64,000 nucleotides of DNA from Lepus europaeus (Eukaryota; Chordata; Mammalia; Lagomorpha; Leporidae): positions 2,789,024 through 2,853,023 of the forward strand of contig NC_084850.1 in NCBI RefSeq assembly GCF_033115175.1, in the 5' to 3' direction. Positions 39,101 to 51,934 of this stretch are shown piece by piece (position 1 is the stretch's first letter; each line of letters opens with the position of its first letter). The position numbers and the translations under genes are program-made. A model generated the notes under the pieces. The model was given only the letters and a program-made list of their open reading frames with translations. It was not told the DNA's origin and made no database searches.

Positions 39101-42100
39101 CAACACATGATATAATGTATAACTAAGCCATGGTAGTTAATGTTTCTACTTCCTTTTCATTACTTTAAACTTGGAGCCTTCCAACTCCTGTCTTCTAGTT
39201 GCTCATAAAATATGTAATAGGTTATTATAAATTGCTGCAAAACCCTCTGTGTTTTTGTACCATTTGTAGCAAAAAGTGGAGGGCATTAGGTTAAGTGAAG
39301 TAAGTCGACACAGAAAGACACATACCTCACATTGTCTCCAGGAATACAAAAGCTATAAAACACCAAAAATCTGAACATAGGATTGTGATTACTAGAAACT
39401 GTGAAAGGTGGGAGGCAGAGGTTAGAGGGAGGTCAGATAAGAGACACCAAATCATACTTAGATAGAATGTGGTTTGATTTTATTTCCCAGACTAAGTTTC
39501 AAATCATTGCAGGCAGACTCATGTTTTTAGTTTCTATTAATTTATATCCCTAAAGAAATCTTTCCGGTAACATCTGGTGAATGAATAAATGAATGACACC
39601 CTGAATTTCTTAAGGAAAGAACAAGGACAATATAGGCGAATTAGGAACTAGATTCTGCCTTTGATGGGATGATGCAGTCTGACGAATCTACTCACATGGT
39701 CTACTGCAGCAGTCCAGTCAGTAACTTATAATTATAAAATGTATTCACAAGGCAAGAAGAGCTTGAACAATGTTTGGGATTGAGGTTAGTTTAATTCTTT
39801 TTAAAAGATACTATGGGGGCCATTCCAAACATGGCAGCTACAGGCTCCCAATAATAATAATAATAATAATTTTACATAATGGCAACAATGGAACCCTGCT
39901 TATATGTATGCCCATATGAGATTCCTCTTGAAATTGAGATCTTTCCATGTTAGCAATGCATATTAACTAAAAGAGTCAACATTAAAGGGTAAGGGGTCAA
40001 GGTTTTAGTCAATGGCTTTCAATGTACATACATTTGATGCAGCAGCTTTGTCACGCAGGGCTTGACATCTAGAACCTCTTCTCTGGCCTTGGGCACTCCT
40101 ATAAACAGGTAAAAAGAGAGATGGTAAGCATTTCTCTTGCCATTTAAATCTAATTTTTAGATCAGATAATAAAAATAAATTTCAAATAAGAGAAACTATT
40201 TGTCTTAATATATAACATCATCAATCTTTGAGGTGTCATCTTTTCTACAGAGAAAGTTGTTATGCACCACAGCTACGCAATGTATCCTCTGTACCCTTGT
40301 AGGAATGAAGTTTGCTACAGATCTCGATGAGGTAACCAAGGTTTTAAAAAGCCAAGGTGGATGAGAAGGTTAAATCTGGCCCAAAGACATTTCTGCAATT
40401 CCAGTTGGGTTAAAAATTAAGAAAGAATATGTAGTTTCCTGTAATTAGAGAAATTCTGCATTCTCTGGCTCATTACCCATACATTTCAATCAAAATCAGA
40501 ACTTCAATACGCAAGAGGAGATTGCAGCTTTTTGGCACATTTGAATCTAAAAACTAATTTTTTACCAATTAAAGTAGAAGGAGGGAAGGAGGAAGAAAGG
40601 GAGTGAAAGAAGAAGAGAGAGTGAGAATGTGACTGGGATGGAGGGAGGGAGGGAGAGAATATGAAGAAATGAGAATCTTATTTTTAATATTGAGAATATC
40701 ATTCCAAGCCTTAAAATTTTTCATAACTGGGACTCTGAAATTGAAAAATATTTTGTTTTCAAGAAATTTTCTTTTAGAGACCAGAAACTGAAAAGTCCCT
40801 ATTCCTCAAAAAAAAAAAAATGAGGAACTGGAGTATGATAATAAATACAGTATAAAGGAAAATCTTGGAGCAGTAAGATGGTAACATGAATATATAAAAT
40901 TTTTAAATTATCAAAAATAATTTATATAAGACTGGGAGTAGGAAAAGGAGGGGAAGAAGAGTGGGAATGCGGGTGGGAGGGCAGCTATGATGGGAAGAAT
41001 CACTATGTTGTGTTTATGAAATGCATGAGGTTTGTAATCCTTAAATAAAAGGTTTCTTTGGAAAAAATAATTTATAAAATGTTAAATTAATAATAATGAA
41101 ACAAATGTTTTCCAAAGTCTTTAGTGAACTTACACTTCATACTTATCAATAAAATTAACTTATGATCATAACATTAAAGTCATAAATAAGCCCATATATT
41201 TTTAAAAGAAACGTAAGCAAAGGAGTATTTTGCATTGAGATAATGCATTGGGTGCACTGAAATAATACATTCAGTGTCAGAGTACGACAAACTTCATGTA
41301 ACATGGAGTTTGCAGCTATATCCTTTGTGGGCCTTTGTTTAGGACAAACCAGGGTAGTGATAGATACAAACACAACTTTCATTTCCCAAATCGTATCACT
41401 TAATCTTCAAAAAGAAGGAAAATGTGCAAAGAATCCTTTCCTAACTGTAATTACATAAAGACAACCCCTAATTCTGCAAAGAAAAGTACCTCTGTCTCCT
41501 AATATGAAAAAATTCAAAAAAACTACTCTTAACTTGGGTCCCTGATGTTTCTTACTCTCTCTCTCTTTAAAAGCTCTTACTAAGGTTTGAAATTCACTGG
41601 TAGAGATTGCTTGGCACTGTTGAATTGCTTTAACATAAGGTTGTTCTTGGCTCTAAAAATCTACTTCTACTTGCTGTATAACTGAAAGTGTAAATATGAA
41701 AAAGACACTGAATGAATACTGTCCTTTCATACGTGAACACAGTACAGACTAAAATGTGTTTTGAACAGTTGTGGCACAGAGGTCAGGAAACTGATAACAG
41801 TACAAATGGAACACTAAATGTCTCTCCTAGTGTAACTTACAACACAACAGAGATGATCTAATTTGAAGTGACTGAAGAAAGAAAACTCAGAGCTCCCTTC
41901 TTGGCTGCACGTCATGAAGAAGGTTTAAGGAACTAATTTTGAAGATCACACTAACCAAGACTAGTCCACAGGCTTGAAGAGGAAAGCCACTATGATGTTC
42001 TTTTGAAAATGTGAAATCTTGGGTCAAGTAGCAGGCATCCTCATCTCCTGGCCCATGTGCGTATCAGCAACCCTTATCAAGCAGGTTGTTACTAGCACCT

Positions 42101-45100
42101 CCAGAGCTTTCCTCCCCAATTGTACCCTCAGAGCTCTTGGGAAAGGATTTTTGTTAAATGATTCCCTAGGGATCATGCCTGAAACATTATTCTCTTTGCC
42201 CTAGCCCCTGCTACTGTATCCAGTATTCCAGAGATGCCAGGGAAAGTGGATGGAAATTTGAATGATCTAGTATACCTCAATAAAGTTGAAAAAAAATACA
42301 AAATTTCTTGGAAATTCACAGAAAGAAAACACTTCATAATCTGTAGAGTTCTGCAGAAATACGATCATTTCAAATGCCCTCTTTAGTGATCTCTCTTTGA
42401 TCACTCCAGTCCTTAAAGTTTCTATGCCACTCAAAGATATTATTTGGGAGGTATAATGCTGCAATTTGCTTTACAATTGTTCTTTCATGATTTTAATTCT
42501 CTCTCCCAGAAAATGTGTTGCTCAAACATGACTTCTGCATGCTCTACCATTTTCTTATTCAGAGCCAAGAAGCTGACAAGATCTTCAGTGTTGAGATGAG
42601 CAGACTGGGGATTAAGAGACAGAGTTGCCTAAGATGGATAGTCTCCCTCTCCCCGCCAAAAAAGAGTCAAGAGTTGCTATCACTAAATATTACCTAAATT
42701 AATATCCTCCTTTTCAGAGGAGGCAGGGAGGGAGAAAAACAGGGGAAATCTGGTGACTCTAGGACGCTCCATAGAGCACAAACTTGTAAATATCCAGTGA
42801 ATGAATGTACAAACCCTGATCCCTCCTAATGCAAAATTACTTCCCTGCCATTTACGTATTGGGTAAGACCCTCACTTTCAATATAGCACCTAAATAGCAT
42901 ATTAAATAAATCATTAGGGAACGTCATCTTAATGGACTTCCGAATTTGAAGATGTAATTAGTTCATTTAGAAATCTTATCCAAAGATAGACAGGCAAGGG
43001 ACATACATCATTTTGATCAGTTAGGGAAATCACTAACTGAAAGTGTTTCATCATCACTATCAGTTACTATAAGATAACTGCTAAACTATCTTTGCTCCTT
43101 ATTCACAACAAATCTCACCTTTGACTGACAGCTAAGAGGATGCACTGAGCTCCTACTGTATGGTAAGTAATTCACGTCTGTCACTATTTTGAATCTTAGA
43201 ATAATTCAACAGATATACGTGCTACAGTCACTCCCTCTTTACAGAAGAAGGAGATAAAGCTTCACAAGTCGAATAATTTGTAAGGTCACAACTAGTAAGT
43301 GAAAAACCCAGAACATGAACTCATCTGACAATGTCAAATACTGGGTGAGGTCAATAGTTATGTCATCACAAGGTAGAGTAGAAATTCAATAATTTCTAGT
43401 TTTGCTCAACTTCACCCAGAAACATCTTGATTTTGCCATACTCGTATTCAATACACCTTCATTTTAAATGCTTTTAAATTTTGGATAAACATTAAAGACT
43501 TATTTATGTTTATGGAGTATACTGAAATATTTCAACACCTAGACACAGCATACATCAATCACACCAAGCAGTTAGTCGTACTGTTTTCCTTTGTAATGAA
43601 CCATCTTTACTCTACTTCTCTGTGTAACACCACAACCCATTGACTTTGCCCGAGTGCATTTAGGTAACCATTATACATTCAGTAACCACCATTCTAAATT
43701 CATATTTTATGTTTATACATGTTAACTTTCACATAAGAGGGAAAACATGAGGAATTTGTGTGTATGGCTTATTTCACTTAACCTGATGTCTGTTTTTTTC
43801 GGCAAATGTCAGGATTTCATTATTTTTGTGGCTGAATATTATTATTAAGGTGTAAATGTCTTAAAATTCGATCAGCCAACATGCTAAAATCATTTCCATC
43901 ACCTTATAATCATACTACAAGTTAGCTCATGAACATCCTCCACAAAAAGAATGAACTGCAAATCAATGTGAGCTATTAACAACTCTAAGAAATACTTTGT
44001 GCACACCAATATGCTCTCTATTCTTTTTCCCAAAAGGATGCAAACTTGACACACTCCAGGATCCTTCTTAGCTTTGCTTTTGGAAAACATTTTTCAGGAT
44101 GGAGGCAGACCAAGTCACCAAAAGTCAATTCACGAACAGCAAATTTGCCAAAAGCTAACTTTACCAGAAGGCCAATTGACTAAATGACTAATAAAACAAA
44201 GCACCTATTTCTCAGGTTGCCAAAAACATGGATTAAGCAAAAACCTGTTTCTTTAAACTGTTCATAAAATTTATAGTATGCTGGTTTGGCATAGTTTAAG
44301 ACCATGGTAGGGAAGCAGGGATTTCAGAGTTCTGGGGCCTTCCAATGCCTGTTAGGCTCCTCATCTCCTTCTCTCATGAACACCTAGTTCTCTCCAAACT
44401 CAACTCCAGGGATGACGCACCTTTGTTTCTTCTCCCCAAAATAAATTTCCTTGTCTTGTTACTTGGCTCCATCCAGTTGTAGCAGTAGGGAACTAAAACA
44501 CACACAAAAAACAGCCCAAACCAAATAATCCCAGTATCTCTGAAAGTTGTCAAAAAGCTTTCAATCTACTGTAAATCATTAAACTTTGTCAGAGTTCAAA
44601 GAAATAAGTTTTGGAAAAATAGTAAATTTGCAAATTCGTCTTTGTGATCCTGGTGACAGAATGTGAAAAATGAGGGCAAACTTTGTTGTACAGAGGGTTA
44701 AGTTGCCACTTGGGATGTCCCCATCCCATATCAGAGTGCTGGTTTGAGTCCCAGCTTCTGTGCTTCCAATCCAGCTTTCTGCTAATAAATGCATACTTGC
44801 AGGCAGAAGGTGATGTCTCAGGTACTTTGGGCCTCTGCCACTCACATGGGAGACAGCAGGCATTTCAGGCTCCTGACTATCCTAGCCCATCCCTGTCTAT
44901 TGAGGGCATTTGGGGAGTTAATCAGTAGATCGAAGGTCGATTTCTCTTTTTCTCTTTCTCTCTTCCTCCCTCCCCTTCCCCTTCCCTCCCTCTCTCTCTC
45001 TCTGTCTCTCTCTCTCTCTGTCTCTCTCTCTCTGCCTTTCAAGTAGATGGGACTTTTTTAAAAAATTATTAGGTGTGAAAATGCTAAAACACTTAAAAAG

Positions 45101-48100
45101 AAGAAAATAAACTCATGAAGTAATTATATTAAATTAGTATAAACTATAAAACCTCAATTGAAAACCTGAAATCCTGTTTGTCTTCATAAGAATGGAAAAT
45201 CATTTTGTCACTTTTAAATTTTTGACAAAGTGAACATTCCTTAAAATGCTGAACCAATTTTGTATATTGGTCATTTATTGTATCGGTTTTTGATGAATTG
45301 ATTTTTGGCAATTTGGCCACTACACAAATTTGTTATTTGTTTAAAAGCTTTCCAGGAATTTATTTTTGGTGAATTCGCCTGGAGCCAGTCTTGACTTCTC
45401 TTTAGAAGACTAATAAATATAGACACTTCTAAATGAAAAACACACACAGCAGCTGTTGAATAATGTCTTTTCCTCTGACAGAAGAAGCCAATGGAAAACT
45501 TTAGAGTGCTACCAGAGAAATCCATTTTATTCTCACTTGGGAAAGATCTTAATGGATGTGAACTTGCTCAAAAATCAAAGTTTCTGTTAACAAAGGGACA
45601 ATTTCCATTCGTAACCACTGCAGCATCAAAATATGGAAACGTTTGCTGACTGACTGCTTCCAGAAATTTTCTTTTGATTTAAGATATCATGTTTAGTCTT
45701 GAAAAATTCTTTTATTTTTTTTATTGGAAAGACAAAGATATTTCATCCAAATATCTTGAATGGAAGTAGGGTGCTTATCTGAATCTACCAGTCCTCTCCA
45801 GTGACTTATACCATTGACTAGCTTATATTTAAAAGCTTGGAAATTTTGGCAAAAAGATTATGAATTTTGTTACCATTACTCCAAGACCAAAAGGGACAGA
45901 GACGGGACAGAGACAGGAAATTGTGTGTGTGTGTGTGTATGCACGTGCGCCCACGCCTGTGTTGTATGCTGGGGTAGGGAGATGGTCAGAAAAGTGGGAC
46001 AGGATGACTTGGGAACTAATTGATTCTTTCTTTTCAGTTTTATACTCTGAACACCAACACCCTTCGCTGCTCCCCAGCCACAGTGTGAAGCAGACTGGTA
46101 TCCACGACAAAATAACATAACGAGTATAAATCAAATGTACCAATATCATGCTTCCATTTCAGGATTTTTGTCTTTTTGCTCAAGCCACAGATATAGGTTC
46201 TTGTGACTTTCAAAATCACATTCTTTGTGTGGTTTCATGCATAGACTAGCTATACCCATCTGTACCTGATTTATACATAATACATCTGAAGCTGATATAT
46301 AACTGAACCTACACCATACAGATTAGTTCAGATGATTTTACACATCAGAAAATGAAGATTTAAGACAAAATGTTGAGTTTCAATATTTAGAATATTCTAT
46401 TCCTTTTAAGACCTTCTGGCAGGCTAATTACTTTTGTCACATAACTATAAAACTGGTTCTTCTGTTACTTGTATGGTTAAAGACTTGGTCCAAGCTATTA
46501 CTAATCCACAACTAAAAAGGAACAAAATTCAGCAATGTTCTGATCCTCATACATTTAGCTGTTTTACATAGGAAGATGACTAAATAGGAGAATTTTCATG
46601 TAAAGCATATTCCATCCACTTCATAGAAAACACCACTCTTTCTAAAGAGTCATCTTGAACTACTCTCATGTTTTTTGGTTACACCACTTTTCCACAAACA
46701 TGTCAAAAGTGGAAAAACATCTAACGACATTCAGTGGTATTTCCTTACCAGAATACAGAAACAAAAATGGCACAACATCCTTAACATTATAAAAGTAGAT
46801 GGTCAACATGGTAGGAAGTTTAGTCTGATGTTCCTAGTACCTTCAAGAACAAGTACCTTAGAATAAGCCCTGCCCTAATGTCAAAGAATGAAAACAAACA
46901 CACAAAGCCAGTAAAACTCTATTGCTATAAAAATATGCCCATCAATAACAAAAAGGATTGATTTTTATCACCTCAATAAGAATATTGCTGATATTGGCCT
47001 CTTCTGAACAGTACAAAAATATAAAGCAAACAAGAAGGAACCTTCAGAATCTGATTAGTGTTCTGTGGTTTGCCCCCTTTTCAAAGGTAGAGCAGGCAAT
47101 ATATAGGGTTGGTTGGTGAGTCACTGGAACATGCCTGGATCCCAGCCTGGATGCCAGCTGCTAACACTAAAAACATTCATACGCAGTATGAACGTCAAGG
47201 CTATACAGTTTCCCATGATGTATTTGTGGAAAATTCATTCCATAAGAAATTCATAAATCAGACAAGAGACTGTACTAGGAGCAGCAGTGTGTGGTAAGAC
47301 AGAAAGTTTCCTCTGTTCTTGCTAATAAGCCTTGAAGGCCAAGCCTTCCAGCCTAGCAGAGTGCTACACAGGGATGCGTCTCTCACTCAGAAAGAACAAG
47401 TTGTTTGAAGGGCTACAACTAACAGCTCAGATGTGATTTTTATAATCCACCAAGTACTGCATTTATGTTCATACTTTATTAATTTCGTATTTAAATCCAC
47501 TATCAACTTTTTTTCAACTCCACCAAGTATTTTATGAATTAAAGCAAGGGTGTGGAACTTCTTTCTGCCTAGGGCCATTTGGTCACACAAATCATCAACC
47601 TCAAAATTAGCCTGTTGGGGTCCACGCTGTGGCACAGCAGGTAAAGCAGCCGCCTGCAGTGCCGGCATCCCATATGGGCGCCCGTTCGAGACCCGGCTGC
47701 TCCACTTCTGATCCAGCTCTCTGCTATGACCTGGAAAAGCAGTAGAAAATGGCCCAAGTCCTTGGGCCCCTGCACCCCCGTGGGAGACCCAGAGGAAGCT
47801 TCTGACTCCTGGCTTAGGATTGGTGCAGCTCCAGCCATTGTGGCCAACTGGGGAGTGAACCAGTGGATGGAAGACCTCTCTCTCTCTCTCTCTCTCTCTC
47901 CCTGTCTCTCTGTAACTCTTTCAAATAAATAAATAAATCTTTAAAAAAAATTAGCCTGCTATAGATTTATTGAATTTCAAGTCCTGCCTGGGGTCACCTT
48001 TTCAAAGCCAAACCAAATGATTTCTCAGGCCTTATACAGACAATGAGCCACACATTTCCCTACCCCTGAATAAAAATATGTCAATGTTCAGTCAAAATGA

Positions 48101-51100
48101 TTTGATAGACATAGTGCTTCAATGAAAGGAAACACATACAACATTTTTACATCACAAAAAAAGCAGGACCAACTTATTTTTTTTTTGACAGGCAGAGTGG
48201 ACAGTGAGAGAGAGAGACAGAGAGAAAGGTCTTCCTTTGCCGTTGGTTCACCCTCCAATGGCCGCCGCAGCCGGTGCACCTGCACTGATCCGAAGGCAGG
48301 AGCCAGGTGCTTCTCCTGGTCTCCCATGGGGTGCAGGGCCCAAGCACTTGGGCCATCCTCCACTGCACTCCCGGGCCACAGCAGAGAGCTGGCCTGGAAG
48401 AGGGGCAACCGGGACAGAATCCGGTGCCCCGACCGGGACTAGAACCCGGTGTGCCGGCGCTGCAAGGCGGAGGATTAGCCTGTTGAGCCATGGCGCCGGT
48501 CCAGGACCAACTTATTTTTAATACACAGAGTGGTTTCATATGGCCTGGCATGGGTATATACTCCATGGTAAGGTTTTCCACACAACATGTGTTTCATTTG
48601 GCATCTCAATCTTTCTACTTGATAATCAATCACTGGGTCATTCTCCTAAGATGACATCATATGTGTTTTTTCTGTCATTTGTATAAAACTATTACTGTGC
48701 CAGTCCTGAAATAAAACCAATGAGACCAGTGAAGTCCCAGCATAAATTAAAATAAAAAACTTTGTACATCTTTGCTACTAATTAAAATGCTGATGGCCTA
48801 TGTGTTGGCTGTGAAAAAATGAGATTGACATTAAACTTGGCCATATTTTTCATTTTGCATTCTTCAGATCATTCCCATTCATTTCTAGTGGTTATGTACA
48901 AGATTGTGCCCTAGAAAGGAGAAAACAAATGAATTGAATAAAATGAAGTAGTGTTTGTACTTAGGGAGACCCAAGCTGGATGCAAGTTGGATCCTAGCAT
49001 CAGGGAATTTTCAATTTTCTCTGAAAAGAGCCAAGTAAATCTTTGTAATCACTGAACAAAATGTGGAGTGTCATAAGAACAGAGGGAAGTGGAGACGGAA
49101 AAGAGCTCTTCCAACGTGGGCAGCAGTGGGGAGGACTCCTGAGAGGAGGAGGACTGCACTTGTTCTTGAATGATGAGAATTCAAACATTCAAGCTACAAG
49201 GGGGAAGAATGTCACAGACTGGTGTCTTTATTATAGTTTCTTGTTCACTCATCCATCGCTGTGCTACAAAGCAAGCATATGACAGGAGATACGGTGCTGG
49301 TCCCTGAGAACACAGCCAAGTGGGATTTATTGTTTCATGGGATATGTGGATAATGAAGAATTAGTCCCAGAGTTAAATCTAAAATTACAAAATGTAATAA
49401 TGATGAAGGAAAGGGTAGAATGCCATGGAATAAAACAAAGAAACTGACAGTAAGAGTCAAACATGAAACAATAGAGAGAAAACGTACTTCGGCTTCAGGA
49501 AGCAAACATATGCATAAGCTCTGTGTTGGAAAAGAGCTTTGAGATAACCTAGGGAGGGAAGAGGCCAGGGTGGCTAGAGTATGCTAGATAAGGGGATATA
49601 TGGCACAAAACAAGGGTTTGGGAATAGGTAGGCTGAGAGTAGTATGCCCTCCATGCCACGCACAAACAGCTTGGATTTTATTTTGAGTGCAGTGGGGAAA
49701 CCACTGAAAGTTGCGGAGAAAGAAAAGGTCAAGATCACATTTAAACAAATGATGTTGGAAAACAAATTAGACATCCATATGCCAAAAAGATGTGAACGTT
49801 GACCTAGACCTCATGCATTATAAAAAAATTAATGGACTGTGCATAGAAATGTAACTTTAGGGGCCAACTCTGTGGCCTAGTAGGTTAAGCCTCTGCCTGC
49901 ATCCTATATGGGTACCAGTTCGAGTTCCGACTGCTCCACTTCCAATCCAGCTCCCTGAAAATAGCCTGGGAAAACAGTGGAAGATAGCCCAAGTGTTTGG
50001 GGCACTGCACCCACCTGAGAGGCCCGGAAGAAGCTCTTGGCTCCTGGCTTTGGATTGGCCCAGCTCCAGCCATTGTGGCCATTTGGACAGTGAACAACTG
50101 GATGGAAAACCTCTCTGTCTCTCCCTCTGTAACTCTGTCTCTCAAATAAATAAATATATACTTTTTTAAAAATTCACAACTATAAAACTTCTGGAAAAAA
50201 TAGAAATCTACATAACCTTAAGTTTGGTATGTAATTCTTGAGACTTGAGTGACATCAAGGGGCCTGCTCTGTGGCAAAGTGGGATAAGCCTCCACTTGCA
50301 ACCTAGCATCCCATATGGGTGCAGGTACAAGTCTCAGCTCCAATCCCAATCCAGCTCCCTGATAAAGAAAACAGTGGGAAATGGTCAAGTTCTTGGGCCC
50401 CTGCACCCATGTGAGAAACCTGAAAGAAGCTCCTGGCTCCTAGCTTTGGCCCAGGACAGCCCCAGCCACTGTAGTCACTTGGGGAGTGAACCTGTGGGTA
50501 GAAGCTCGCTCTCTCTCTCTCTCTCTCTCCCTCTCTCTCCCTCTTTCTCTCTCTCTCTCTCTCTCTAATTCTGTAAGTAAATAATTTTTTTAAAGAAGGA
50601 CATGACACCAAAAGCACAATCCATCAAAGAATGAAATGATAAAATATTCCTACCTGAAAAATCAAAGACTTGCTCTGCTAAGGATACTGTTAAAGAAAAT
50701 ATAAAAGGAAACCACAGACTGGAGAAAGTATTTGCACATCAAATATCAGAAAAAAGGCTTGTACACATTATATATATATATATAGAATTTTCAATTCAGT
50801 AATAAGAAAATAAACAACATGATTTTAAAATAGGCAAAGCATTTCAAGATACAGTGCAAAAGAAGAATACAAGATGAAGGCAAGTGATGAAAAGACATAC
50901 TCTGATACATTCACACAATGAAATGTAGCTCATCAGCAAAAAGTTATTGATGCATACAACTTGGATGAAACTCCAAGGAGTTATTCTTAAAGAAAGACAT
51001 GGAAATATGGGCATGTATCTTTATATCTGGGTAGCTGTGTGTGTATTTGTTTCCTAATTTGGAAGGCACCTGAAAGCAGTTAACAACAAGTAACAGCAGA

Positions 51101-51902
51101 ACTGCTGCCCACATCTTGGTTTCTAAATACTTTCAGGTAAAGAAGCCATGGTGCCTAGGAATTAGTTGATTTCATGGCACCATGGCATAACAATTAGCTG
51201 ATTTTATGGCTGAGGCAAAGAAAGTTCAAAATGAACTTGGGGGCTGGCACTGTGGCACAGCGGGGTAAAGCTGCTGCCTGAAGTGACTGTATCCCATATA
51301 GGTGCCGGTTTGAGTCCTGCCTGCTCCTCTTCTGATCCAGCTCTCTGCTGTGGCCTGGGAAAGCAGTAGAAGATGGGCCCAAGTCCTTGGGCCCCTGCAC
51401 CCATGTTGGAAACCTGGAAGAAGCTCCTGGCTCCTGGCTTTGTATCCACACAGCTCCAGCTGTTGCAGCCAGTTGGGGAGTAAATCAGTGAATGGAAGAC
51501 CTCTCTCTCCCTCTCTCTCTGCCTCCCCTTCTCTCTCTCTGTTATTCTGATTTTCAAATAAATAAAATAAATCTTAAAAAAAAAAACTTTGGGCCAGTGC
51601 CGTGGCTCAACAGACTGATCCTCCGCCTACAGCGCCGGCACACCGGGTTCTGGCGCCAGATTCTGTCCCGGTTGACCCTCTTCCAGGCCAGCTCTCTGCT
51701 GTGGCCAGGGAGTGCAGTGGAGGATGGCCCAAGTGCTTGGGCCCTGCACCCCATGAGAGACCAGGAGAAGCACCTGGCTCCTGCCATCGGATCAGTGCAG
51801 GTGCACCGGCCGCGGCGGCCATTGGAGGGTGAAAGGGTGAACCAACGGCAAAAGGAAGACCTTTCTCTCTGTCTCTCTCTCTCACTGTCCACTCTACCTG
51901 TC

Positions 51903-51934
<32 letters not shown>

